DNA from: Burkholderiales bacterium
Lineage (GTDB): Bacteria > Pseudomonadota > Gammaproteobacteria > Burkholderiales > SG8-41
Length of the DNA: 28,938 nucleotides
Assembly: GCA_005800795.1 (NCBI GenBank)
Contig: SYEN01000177.1
Location: 1 to 28,938, forward strand
Direction: 5' to 3'
Below, one piece after another: positions 15,964-23,457 of the stretch (its first letter is position 1; the number at the start of each line of letters is the position of its first letter). The translations under genes and the position numbers were made by a program. The notes beneath the pieces were generated by a model. It did no database searches. It worked only from the letters and a program-made list of their open reading frames with translations, and had not been told where the DNA came from.

Positions 15964-16533
15964 ATGACTAACCGCGCCAACAACAGTTCGGACGACGACG
16001 AAGTGGACAGGCCCGCGCTGCCGCGCGGCGTCAAAAATTACATGACGCCGCAGGGCTATGCACGCCTGAAGAATGAGTTGACGCATTTGCTTGACAGCGA
16101 ACGGCCCGAAGTGGTGAAAGTGGTGCACTGGGCCGCAGGCAATGGTGATCGTTCTGAAAATGGCGACTATATCTACGGCAAGAGGCGGCTGCGTGAAATT
16201 GACCGGCGCATACGCTACCTCACGCGCCGGCTAGACAATTCCGAAGTGGTAGACCCGGCGGCACGTGGCGATACCGAACAGGTATTTTTCGGCGCAACGG
16301 TCGATTACGCCGACGATGAAGGCCGCGAGCACACGGTGACCATTGTCGGTCTGGATGAGGTCGATCCGGCGCGCGGCCACGTGAGCTGGATATCACCGAT
16401 TGCCGCAGCATTGATAAAACACAGCGCCGGTGATACGGTTCCGCTGCGCACGCCGGGTGGTGTGCGGCAAATCGAAATTCTGGACGTGCGGTACCAAGCA
16501 CTGAGCGAATCACCGAGCGAGGCCCTGCGTTGA
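15964..16533 (+). CDS. greB: Transcription elongation factor GreB
   Basis: 189 residues with the Gre factor layout. An N-terminal coiled coil contains MTPQGYARLKNELTHLL. The tip region GNGDRSENGDYIYGKRRLREIDRRIRYL carries the conserved acidic residues that reach the RNA polymerase active site. A C-terminal FKBP-like domain follows (VFFGATVDYADDEGREHTVTIVGLDEVD and VSWISPIAAALI). The IYGKRRLREIDRRIRYL stretch is the GreB rather than GreA form. GreB rescues backtracked polymerase by stimulating transcript cleavage. An unusual acidic N-terminal extension (about 25 residues) precedes the core. Its stop codon overlaps the start of the following gene (TTGA), so the two are probably co-translated. 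Confidence 0.95.
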   Translation: MTNRANNSSDDDEVDRPALPRGVKNYMTPQGYARLKNELTHLLDSERPEVVKVVHWAAGNGDRSENGDYIYGKRRLREIDRRIRYLTRRLDNSEVVDPAARGDTEQVFFGATVDYADDEGREHTVTIVGLDEVDPARGHVSWISPIAAALIKHSAGDTVPLRTPGGVRQIEILDVRYQALSESPSEALR

Positions 16534-17570
16534 CGGATTCCCTGAACAACCCACGCAAACAACCCAAACAACCGGCTAAGTCTTTGAATACGCCTGCATT
16601 TTTTAATGTGGCCTTATCCACGTGGCGCGCTGTGAATGCGTCCTACACGCGAGCGGGTCGGGACACGGCGTTGCCTGACGGCATCGTCAAGCTGAGTATC
16701 AAGGCGATCAAGGGCGCGCGCAGCGCCGACACACTGGGCGCGGAACGCGAAGGCACCGGTGTGGTGATTGACGCCAGCGGGCTGATCCTGACCGTGGGCT
16801 ATCTGGTGATCGAGGCCGGTTCCATACTGACGATGGCGCCGGATGGGCGTGTGCATCCCGCGACGGTGGTGGGCTTTGATCACGCCAGCGGATTTGGTTT
16901 GTTGCGCGCGTCGCCTGGTGTGGCGAAGCAGCCGTTGCGCCGCGGTGATGCGTCGATATTGCAACCGCTGCAAACCGTGCGTATTGCCGCGCACGAATCG
17001 GCGGGTGGTGTCACGCCAGCCTGTGTGTCGTCGCGCCGGCGATTTACCGGTTGGTGGGAATACATGATCGACGACGCGATTTTCACCGCACCGCCGCGCG
17101 GTGAGCACAGCGGCGCAGCGCTGCTGGGCGACGACGGCAGCCTGCTGGGCATTGCCTCGCTATGGGTGAGCGACACGATGGCCACAGGCGTGGCGTTTCC
17201 GGGCAATATGTTTATTCCGATCAACCTGCTTGATCCGATCATTGACGAACTTATCGCGCATGGCCGCCGGCTGGCGCCCGCGCGACCGTGGCTGGGCATT
17301 TATACCGAAGAAGTCGAAAGTCATGTGGTGGTTACGCGCACGCTGAGTGACGGCCCGGCGGATCGTTCCGGCATTTCGCGCGGCGACATCATCCTTGGCG
17401 TGGCCGGGCATTCCATTGGCACACAAAGCGAGTTTTATGAACGGCTATGGGCCAGCGGCGTCGCGGGCGACGACGTGACATTGCATGTGTTGAAGGATAA
17501 GAAGGTGAAGCACTATGTGGTGTATTCGGCGGATCGCACGGATTACTTCAGGCCGTGGGTGGTGCGCTGA
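16530..17570 (+). CDS. Trypsin-fold PDZ protein of the S1C/DegP type lacking a full catalytic triad
   Basis: 346 residues from a TTG (16530) overlapping the greB stop; a GCGAGG site lies upstream. Residues about 66-245 follow the DegP/HtrA protease fold (GTGVVIDASGLILTVGYLVIEA, ATVVGFDHASGFGLLRA, GEHSGAALLGDDGSLLGIAS). Residues about 253-335 form a PDZ domain (WLGIYTEEV, SDGPADRSGISRGDIILGVAG). In the triad, the His position reads Y91 and the Asp position reads G121, while Ser is present (S194 in HSGAA). There is no signal peptide or membrane helix, unlike typical HtrA proteins. A cytoplasmic pseudoprotease acting as peptide or protein binder is the simplest reading. The link to GreB suggests a role connected with transcription or proteostasis, but that is speculation. 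Confidence 0.82.
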   Translation: MTDSLNNPRKQPKQPAKSLNTPAFFNVALSTWRAVNASYTRAGRDTALPDGIVKLSIKAIKGARSADTLGAEREGTGVVIDASGLILTVGYLVIEAGSILTMAPDGRVHPATVVGFDHASGFGLLRASPGVAKQPLRRGDASILQPLQTVRIAAHESAGGVTPACVSSRRRFTGWWEYMIDDAIFTAPPRGEHSGAALLGDDGSLLGIASLWVSDTMATGVAFPGNMFIPINLLDPIIDELIAHGRRLAPARPWLGIYTEEVESHVVVTRTLSDGPADRSGISRGDIILGVAGHSIGTQSEFYERLWASGVAGDDVTLHVLKDKKVKHYVVYSADRTDYFRPWVVR

Positions 17571-17630
17571 CCATTGAAAACAGTCAGAGATTCATCGCGT
17601 CGTGAGTGTCGAGCCCTTTGGGATATTTTT

Positions 17631-17654
17631 GTAACTAATTGACTTAATTGAATA
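17631..17654 (-). repeat. AT-rich intergenic element, copy D
   Basis: Minus-strand reading is TATTCAATTAAGTCA then ATTAGTTAC, 21/24 identical to copy B. It lies 61 bp after the PDZ-protein stop and 74 bp before the ThDP-enzyme start. AGTCAATTAGTTA has one mismatch to the IHF core. It and copy E are inverted relative to each other around the ThDP-enzyme gene. Confidence 0.55.
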
Positions 17655-17727
17655 ATCTGTAAAGACTGTCATAACCAAAAAGGCTGGCCTTCGGCTGGCG
17701 TCAGCAGTTCAATTCAGGGAGACAATC

Positions 17728-19380
17728 ATGAAAGTCAAGGCGGCAAACGGTCTGGCGAGGATTTTGAAGGCGGAAGGCGTGCCCTGGGTGAGTTGTTTTC
17801 CCACCAATCACGTCAATAACGCGCTGGGCGAAGAGGGCGTGCCCATCCTGATGATGGGTGAAGAGCGTTTTGCGGTGGCGGTGGCCGATGCCTACTCACG
17901 TGCCGCGTGCGGCAAGCGTATCGGTGTGTGCACGGTGATGGCTAATGTCAACGCCGCCGGCATCCAGATGGCCTATGGGGCGATTGCACAGGCGTGGGAG
18001 GATTCCTCGCCGATTTTGGTGATTACCGAGGGCGTGAGCGTAGGCGCGAGCCGCCACACGCACTACAACATGGCCGAGGCACTGCGGCCGATTTGCAAAT
18101 GGGTCGGTACCATCGACAAGGCCGAGCTGGTGCCCGACTACATGCGCCGCGCGTTCACGCATTTGCGCTCCGGGCGTCCGGGGCCGGTGCTGATTATTCT
18201 GCCGCGCGATCTGGGCGAGTATGACGACGAGCAGTTTCCTTACGCACCGGTCAAGGGCTGGCGCAGCGGGCCCGATCCCGATGACGTGTCGGCGGCGATC
18301 AAGGTGCTGTTGGCGGCGAAAGACCCGCTGATCTACGCGGGTGAAGGCGTGTATTACGGCGATGCCACTGACGAGTTGCTCAAGTTCGCCGAACTCGCAC
18401 AGGTGCCGGTGCTCACCACCTTAAAGGGCAAGGGCACGTTCCCGGAAAATCATCCGCTGTCGGTCGGCGTGCGTGGCTCGCATGCGGCGCATTTTCTCAA
18501 TAAGTGCGATGTGTTGTTCTCGATAGGCTCCAGCCTGTTCCCCAACCGTTTCAGCCACGCCGTGCCGGATGCGGCGAAGAAAACCATCGTGCAGTGCACG
18601 GTGGACATGCTCGATATCAATCGCAGTTTCAAGACCAGCCATGCGGTGATCGGCGACGCCAAACTCTCGCTGCAAGCCCTGATTGCCGAGTTCAGCAAGC
18701 AGGCAGGCGGTGCGCGCAAGACCGCGGCTGTCGAGCAGGTGCGCACGCAAAAAGCGGAGTTCCTCGCGAAGTTCAAGCCGTTCATGGAATCGAACGAAAA
18801 GCCGATTAACCCGTACCGCGTGATCGGCGACTTGATGAAAGTACTCGATCCGAAAAAATCGTTCGTCACCGCCGATTCCGGCAACACGCGCGATCAACTG
18901 AGTACGGTGTACGAAGCGCAGATTCCGCGCGGCCATCTGGGTTGGGGCAACGTCTCGACACTGGGCTTCAGCCTCGCTGGCGCGTTGGGCGCCAAGCTCG
19001 CGTTTCCCGACCGGCAATGCGTGGCCATCACCGGTGACGCGGGTATGTGCTACATGATCGGCGATTTCGAGGCCACCGCGCGCCACAAACTCGGCATCAC
19101 CGTGATCCACATCAACAACGGCGGCTACTCCGGCTATGGCCCTGGTTTCTGGGGCAAGGGGCATGATCCCTATACGTGGAAGGTATCGGACGCCGACACC
19201 ATCTGCACCGCCAATATGGCGAAGGCGCTGGGCCTCTACGCCGAACGCGTGAGCGAACCTGCGGAAGTTATTCCAGCGTTAAAGCGCGCACTGGAGGCCA
19301 ATGGCAAGGGACAGCCGGCGCTGCTGGAATTCCTCTGCTCGCATCACCCGGTGCATGGCGGGTGGGTGGGGCGCGAGTAG
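17728..19380 (+). CDS. Thiamine diphosphate-dependent enzyme (acetolactate synthase-like)
   Basis: 550 residues, the standard length for the three-domain ThDP family (acetolactate synthase, benzoylformate and sulfopyruvate decarboxylases, sulfoacetaldehyde acetyltransferase and others). The N-terminal domain contains GEERFAVAVADAYSR with E46 in the place of the catalytic Glu that activates ThDP. The middle domain has DPLIYAGEGVYYGDATDELLKFAELAQVPVLTTLKGKGTFPENHPL. The C-terminal domain has the ThDP/Mg motif GDAGMCYMIGDFEATARHKLGITVIHINN (G436-N464), with GDA instead of the common GDG. A strong AGGGAGAC site precedes the ATG. It has no small regulatory subunit nearby, which argues against a biosynthetic acetolactate synthase. 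It is flanked by AT-rich elements D and E, and followed after 290 bp by the dioxygenase/sulfatase operon. Substrate unknown. Confidence 0.9.
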   Translation: MKVKAANGLARILKAEGVPWVSCFPTNHVNNALGEEGVPILMMGEERFAVAVADAYSRAACGKRIGVCTVMANVNAAGIQMAYGAIAQAWEDSSPILVITEGVSVGASRHTHYNMAEALRPICKWVGTIDKAELVPDYMRRAFTHLRSGRPGPVLIILPRDLGEYDDEQFPYAPVKGWRSGPDPDDVSAAIKVLLAAKDPLIYAGEGVYYGDATDELLKFAELAQVPVLTTLKGKGTFPENHPLSVGVRGSHAAHFLNKCDVLFSIGSSLFPNRFSHAVPDAAKKTIVQCTVDMLDINRSFKTSHAVIGDAKLSLQALIAEFSKQAGGARKTAAVEQVRTQKAEFLAKFKPFMESNEKPINPYRVIGDLMKVLDPKKSFVTADSGNTRDQLSTVYEAQIPRGHLGWGNVSTLGFSLAGALGAKLAFPDRQCVAITGDAGMCYMIGDFEATARHKLGITVIHINNGGYSGYGPGFWGKGHDPYTWKVSDADTICTANMAKALGLYAERVSEPAEVIPALKRALEANGKGQPALLEFLCSHHPVHGGWVGRE

Positions 19381-19453
19381 GGGGCTTCCGATTGCCGCGT
19401 TAGGCACGTAGCGGGTCGTTCTGCGATGAGGAATGTGCGCGGATATCAATAAA

Positions 19454-19477
19454 AATCGTTTTAAATCGAATAGTTAC
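19454..19477 (+). repeat. AT-rich intergenic element, copy E (divergent)
   Basis: The least perfect copy. The 3' half TTAAATCGAATAGTTAC fits the consensus. The 5' half is displaced, since TATCAATAAAAATCG lies just upstream at 19444-19458. It sits 74 bp after the ThDP-enzyme stop. AATCGAATAGTTA has one mismatch to the IHF core. The surrounding 19381-19670 gap (290 bp) otherwise holds no recognisable gene. Confidence 0.4.
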
Positions 19478-19670
19478 AAATACTTTGTGAATGATCATCT
19501 TGGGCATTCAACGGGCTGCGGCGTGACGTTCTGTGTAGCAAGGCCTCGAATCGGCGGTTATCAATCATGTGGCTGGACGGAGAACCTTTGGGACTGATAC
19601 GAACTGTGCATTTGAATTTCCGTCTCGCGCCCGGTTCGGGCGGCGAATCGTTTCAGAGAGTGGGCACGCG

Positions 19671-20303
19671 ATGATGCTGCATTACCAACGCATCCTGCGC
19701 TTTGCACCGGGGTTGGCGGACGCGGGTGCGCGGCGCTTTGTCACGGAGGGCGCGCGTGCCATTGCCGCAAAGGGCGGCAAATTTTTCGGTGTTTTCAAGC
19801 CCGTGATCGGCCTGTCGCAGAACTGCGTCATTGTCATCACGGACTGGCCGGACGAGGCAGCGGCTCAGGCGCATGCCGCTTCGGCATTGCATGGTGTACA
19901 TGACGCACAAGCGGTCGCGCACGATTTATGGGAACCGACCGCACGCCCCTTTCCGGGCGAAGCTCCTGCGGAGACCACCGGCTTTTACTCGTATCGAGCG
20001 TTTGACATCCGCCCTGAGAACTGGCCGCGTTTTCTGGAACTGTCGCGTGATGCCTGGGATAACTTCGAGGGCATCAACGAATCGGTGGTGAAGGGGTTCT
20101 GGAAGGCAAGAACCCCGCCAGCGCCGGGCCTTTTACGTGTGCGCCTGATGGCGTGGTATGCGAGTCTCGATGCGTGGGAGCGTTCCCGATGGTGGAGCAG
20201 CAACGCCCGGCCCGGGCAGGAGGATGCGATCCGGCGCTTTCGCGAGCGCTCGGCCATGCTGGAGGATAATGAGGTTGCCATCCTGACGCGTGTGGTGGCG
20301 TAG
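19671..20303 (+). CDS. Hypothetical protein, tandem dimeric alpha/beta-barrel-like (NIPSNAP/ABM-like) domains
   Basis: 210 residues from ATG 19671, chosen over an upstream open frame because coding-like sequence (MMLHYQRILRFAPG) begins there and an AGAGAG stretch precedes it. The protein appears as two halves of about 100 residues. Each half starts with a strand ending in an aromatic/basic residue (HYQRILRFAP; FYSYRAFDIRPENWPRF). Each continues with a long helix, and ends with a strand containing a tryptophan (VIVITDWPDEAAAQAH; VRLMAWYASLDAWERSRWW). That pattern resembles the stress-responsive alpha/beta-barrel and NIPSNAP superfamily, but I cannot name the family. It is the first gene of a four-gene run with a dioxygenase, a sulfatase and a Bug receptor, so a catabolic or accessory enzyme role is likely. 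Confidence 0.7.
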   Translation: MMLHYQRILRFAPGLADAGARRFVTEGARAIAAKGGKFFGVFKPVIGLSQNCVIVITDWPDEAAAQAHAASALHGVHDAQAVAHDLWEPTARPFPGEAPAETTGFYSYRAFDIRPENWPRFLELSRDAWDNFEGINESVVKGFWKARTPPAPGLLRVRLMAWYASLDAWERSRWWSSNARPGQEDAIRRFRERSAMLEDNEVAILTRVVA

Positions 20304-20309
20304 CCAGTC

Positions 20310-20317
20310 TTTTTTTT
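20310..20317 (+). terminator. T8 tract after a short hairpin; possible weak terminator or attenuator
   Basis: TGGC-GTA-GCCA (20296-20306) spans the stop codon of the preceding gene. It is followed by GTC and eight T residues. The stem is only 4 bp, so termination would be weak. The tract may lower read-through from the barrel-like gene into the dioxygenase gene. Confidence 0.25.
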
Positions 20318-20338
20318 GTAATTGCGAGGTACCGAATA

Positions 20339-21190
20339 ATGTCCAATACGCATCTCGAAATCATCCCAACTTCTGGCGCGCTGGGGGCGGAATTGCACGG
20401 CATCAACTTGGCACAACCCTTGTCGCGCGACACGGCACAGGAGATACGCGGTGCGTTGGCCGAGCATGGCGTGATCTTTTTCCGCGATCAGAACATCACG
20501 CCGGAGCAGCATATCGCGTTCGCCGAAAGTCTGGCGCCGGTCAACATCAACCGCTTTTTCAAGCATGCGGATGGCTACGCGCAGATTTCCGAAGTACGCA
20601 AAGAACCGGATCAGAACAAGAACATTGGCGGCGCGTGGCATACCGATCACAGCTACGATCAGGTTCCCGCCCTGGGGTCGATACTCCTCGCGCGCGATGT
20701 ACCGCCCCGTGGCGGCGATACGCTGTTTGCATCCATGTGGCAGGCCTATGACGCGCTGTCGCCGGGTCTGCAGAAAACACTGGAAGGCATGCGTGCGGTG
20801 CATTCCAGCCGCCACGTGTTTGGCCCCGAGGCGCGGCGCGAACGCAACATGGGCGACCGGCTGGTCAATGCCGAACAAGCGACGCAGGATGCCGCGCACC
20901 CCGTGGTGATCCGCCATCCGGAGAACGGCCGCAAGATACTCTATGTGAACCGCACCTTCACCACGCACTTCGAGGGGTGGTCGGTGGAGGATTCGAAACC
21001 GCTGCTGGAATATCTTTACGCCCATGGCGCACGCGCCGAATTTCAGACGCGTTTTCAGTGGAAGCCCGGTTCAATCGCCATATGGGATAACCGCTCCACC
21101 TGGCATCTGGCGGTCAACGATTATCACGGTGAACGCCGACTGATGCATCGCATCACGCTTGAGGGAACACCCATCTCTGGCGTGCACTGA
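20339..21190 (+). CDS. TauD/TfdA family Fe(II)/2-oxoglutarate dioxygenase (second copy)
   Basis: 283 residues, the normal family length. Facial triad: H101 and D103 in AWHTDHSYD, and H256 in WDNRSTWHLAVNDY. The RRLMHR run (266-271) supplies the 2-oxoglutarate Arg. YVNRTFTTHFEGWSVEDSKPLLEYLY is the classic TauD/TfdA segment before the distal His. It is closer to canonical TauD/TfdA/AtsK than the copy at 8746. A GAGGTA site lies about 8 bases before the ATG. The sulfatase gene begins only 10 bp downstream, so the two are surely co-transcribed. Because some TauD relatives (AtsK) cleave alkyl sulfates and others taurine, an organosulfur substrate is plausible here but unproven. Confidence 0.92.
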   Translation: MSNTHLEIIPTSGALGAELHGINLAQPLSRDTAQEIRGALAEHGVIFFRDQNITPEQHIAFAESLAPVNINRFFKHADGYAQISEVRKEPDQNKNIGGAWHTDHSYDQVPALGSILLARDVPPRGGDTLFASMWQAYDALSPGLQKTLEGMRAVHSSRHVFGPEARRERNMGDRLVNAEQATQDAAHPVVIRHPENGRKILYVNRTFTTHFEGWSVEDSKPLLEYLYAHGARAEFQTRFQWKPGSIAIWDNRSTWHLAVNDYHGERRLMHRITLEGTPISGVH

Positions 21191-21200
21191 AGAGGACACC

Positions 21201-23456
21201 ATGGCCATCCCAGCGCAGACATTCCAAGGCAAAATCAACCGTACCCGCGATCAATCCGAACCCTGGTGGCCACCGCTCACGCGCGCGCCGAAGGGCGCAC
21301 CCAACATCGTCATCATCCTGATGGACGACATGGGCTATTCCGATCCCGGTTGTTTCGGTGGCGAGATCGACACGCCCAACATCGACGCGCTGGCCGCGCG
21401 CGGCGTGCGTTTTAATCACTACACCACACATCCGATCTGCTCGCCCGCGCGCGCGGCGTTGTTGACCGGGCGTAATGCGCACTCCGTATCGACCGGGTGG
21501 CTCGCCAACAACAACGCGGGATTCCCCGGCTACAGCGGCGAAATTCCGCGCGAGGCGCCCACACTGGCGGAAACCCTGCGCGCGCAGGGTTACGGCACCA
21601 TGATGGTGGGCAAGTGGCATAACACGCCCATCGCCTTGAGCACGCCCGGTTCGCCCAAGGACAGTTGGCCCACGCAGCGCGGCTTTGACTGGTACTACGG
21701 TTTTATGGAGGGCGAGACCAATTTTTTCTTTCCGGCGCGGCTGATGCTCGGCAATTCGCTGCTGCCCATCGATGAGTATCCGAAGGAGTTCTACACCACC
21801 AATGCGTGGACCGACAAAGCCATCGAGTTTGTGCGCGAGCATCGTACCAATGCACCGGACAAGCCATTTTTTCTGTATGTCGCCAACAACGCCGTGCACG
21901 CGCCGTTGCAGGCCAAGCCGGCTGATCTGGCCAAATATCGCGGCAAGTTCGACGCCGGGTGGACGGCGCTGCGCGAGGCGCGTTGGCAGCGGCAACTCGC
22001 GATGGGCCTTATTCCGCCGGGCACCAGGCTCGCTGATTCCGACACCACGATTCCCGCATGGGACGATGTGGCGCCCGAAGACCGCGAGCTTTTCGCACGC
22101 CACATGGAGGTCTACGCTGCCATGCTCGACAGCGCGGATCAGAACATCGGCAAGTTGACGCAATCGCTCAAGGCCAGTGGTGATTTCGACAACACGATCT
22201 TTGTGTTTACCTCCGATAACGGCGGCACCTTCGCCGGTACGCCCATCGGCGCGTTTCGCAACAACCGGCGTTACAACGGCCTCGCCGCGCAGCCCATCGA
22301 GGAGGAGCGCAAGGGTCTGGAACTGCTCGGCGGCCCGCAAAGCGAGGCGTTGTATCCGGCGGGGTGGGGGCAGGTGTGCAACACGCCGTTTCCCAGTTCT
22401 AAGTCATATACCGGCGGTGGCGGACGGCGCGTGGCCTTTGTCATGGCATGGGAAAAGGGCATCGCCGCGCGCGGAGAGTTGCGAAAACAGTTTGCGCATG
22501 TCACCGATGTCAAACCGACACTGCTGGACCTCGCGGGCCTGAAGACGCTGGAGCACATCAACGGTGTTCCCGCATGGCAACCGCACGGCAAAAGTTTTGC
22601 AGCCACATTACGTGATGCAAACACCGCCACACAACGCAGCGAGCAGTACTACGAATGCTGGGCCAACCGCGCCTACTCTCGCGACGGCTGGCTTGCACGC
22701 TCGCTGCAAAAGCGCGGCGACGCCATCGACATGGACAACTGGACGCTGCACGATCTCAATTCGGATTTTTCCGAGAGTATCGATTTGCGCGCACGGCACC
22801 CGGAGAAGTTACGCGAACTCACCGATGCTTTCGACAAAGCCGCGTGGGAAAACCTGGTCTACCCGCTGGATAACCGCACCATGGTGCAAAAATTGGCGGA
22901 CGCCGCCACGCGTGGACAACCCAGCGGCCCGCGCACCTTTGGCGCGGGCGGGCAGACCATCCACCGTGGTGTGGTGGTGCCGCTGATCGCGGATCGCAGC
23001 TATCGCATCAGCACGCGCATCGAACACGGCGTGGCTGATCAGGGCGTGTTGTGGTCGGTGGGCGAACTCATCGCAGGTATGGTGCTTTATATCGAAGGTG
23101 GCGCGCTGAAATTCTTCTACAACGGTTTTGGCGAGTTTTCAGAGTTGCCGCCAGCGCCGCTCAACGCAGGGCCGCGCGCAGTAACGTTCGATTACGAGGC
23201 CACGGGTAGCCGCAAGGGCCGCGGACGGCTGCTGATTGACGGCCAACCCGCGATGGATTGGCAGCCGCTATCACCCTCGCTGATGGGCGGCTTTCACGAG
23301 GGCATGGACATTGGCCTCGACCGGCGTTGCCCGGTGGACTGGCGTTTGTTCGAGAAACACGGTGTGTTTCGCTACACCGGTGTAATCACCGGGGTGACAA
23401 TCGCACCGGGAGAACTTTCGCCTGATTCGGTGCTGCGCGCCACGGCGCCAGTGTGA
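21201..23456 (+). CDS. Arylsulfatase (type I, formylglycine-dependent)
   Basis: 751 residues. The metal site pair D42/D43 sits in IILMDDMGYSD. The maturation motif CSPARAALLTGR has C80 to be converted to formylglycine, followed by R84. Further active-site residues are K138 and H140 (GKWH), H233 (NNAVHAPL) and D339/N340 (FTSDNGG). The C-terminal 190 residues form a beta-rich extension (RGVVVPLIADRSYRISTRIEHG, LWSVGELIAGMVLYIEGG) usual in the long arylsulfatases of about 750-780 residues. No signal peptide is present, so the enzyme is expected in the cytoplasm, as in Pseudomonas AtsA. The formylglycine-generating enzyme is not in this window. I chose ATG 21201 (AAGAGGA upstream) over the upstream in-frame ATG at 21159, which lies inside the dioxygenase gene. 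Confidence 0.95.
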   Translation: MAIPAQTFQGKINRTRDQSEPWWPPLTRAPKGAPNIVIILMDDMGYSDPGCFGGEIDTPNIDALAARGVRFNHYTTHPICSPARAALLTGRNAHSVSTGWLANNNAGFPGYSGEIPREAPTLAETLRAQGYGTMMVGKWHNTPIALSTPGSPKDSWPTQRGFDWYYGFMEGETNFFFPARLMLGNSLLPIDEYPKEFYTTNAWTDKAIEFVREHRTNAPDKPFFLYVANNAVHAPLQAKPADLAKYRGKFDAGWTALREARWQRQLAMGLIPPGTRLADSDTTIPAWDDVAPEDRELFARHMEVYAAMLDSADQNIGKLTQSLKASGDFDNTIFVFTSDNGGTFAGTPIGAFRNNRRYNGLAAQPIEEERKGLELLGGPQSEALYPAGWGQVCNTPFPSSKSYTGGGGRRVAFVMAWEKGIAARGELRKQFAHVTDVKPTLLDLAGLKTLEHINGVPAWQPHGKSFAATLRDANTATQRSEQYYECWANRAYSRDGWLARSLQKRGDAIDMDNWTLHDLNSDFSESIDLRARHPEKLRELTDAFDKAAWENLVYPLDNRTMVQKLADAATRGQPSGPRTFGAGGQTIHRGVVVPLIADRSYRISTRIEHGVADQGVLWSVGELIAGMVLYIEGGALKFFYNGFGEFSELPPAPLNAGPRAVTFDYEATGSRKGRGRLLIDGQPAMDWQPLSPSLMGGFHEGMDIGLDRRCPVDWRLFEKHGVFRYTGVITGVTIAPGELSPDSVLRATAPV

Positions 23457-23457
23457 C

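Noticed and set aside
17639..17667. TTGACT inside AT element D as a -35 box for the ThDP-enzyme gene
   Set aside because: No acceptable -10 hexamer lies 16-18 bp downstream. The bases are better explained by the shared element.
17683..17699. GCTGGCC-TTC-GGCTGGC hairpin before the ThDP-enzyme ribosome site
   Set aside because: 7-bp stem with two G-T pairs, no T-tract and no riboswitch-like surroundings; it may be a chance fold.
19985..21025. Minus-strand open frame across the barrel-like and dioxygenase genes
   Set aside because: It spans two well-supported plus-strand genes and shows no recognisable motifs.
21159..21200. Earlier in-frame start for the sulfatase
   Set aside because: It would overlap the end of the dioxygenase gene. 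ATG 21201 has the ribosome site and the expected N-terminus.
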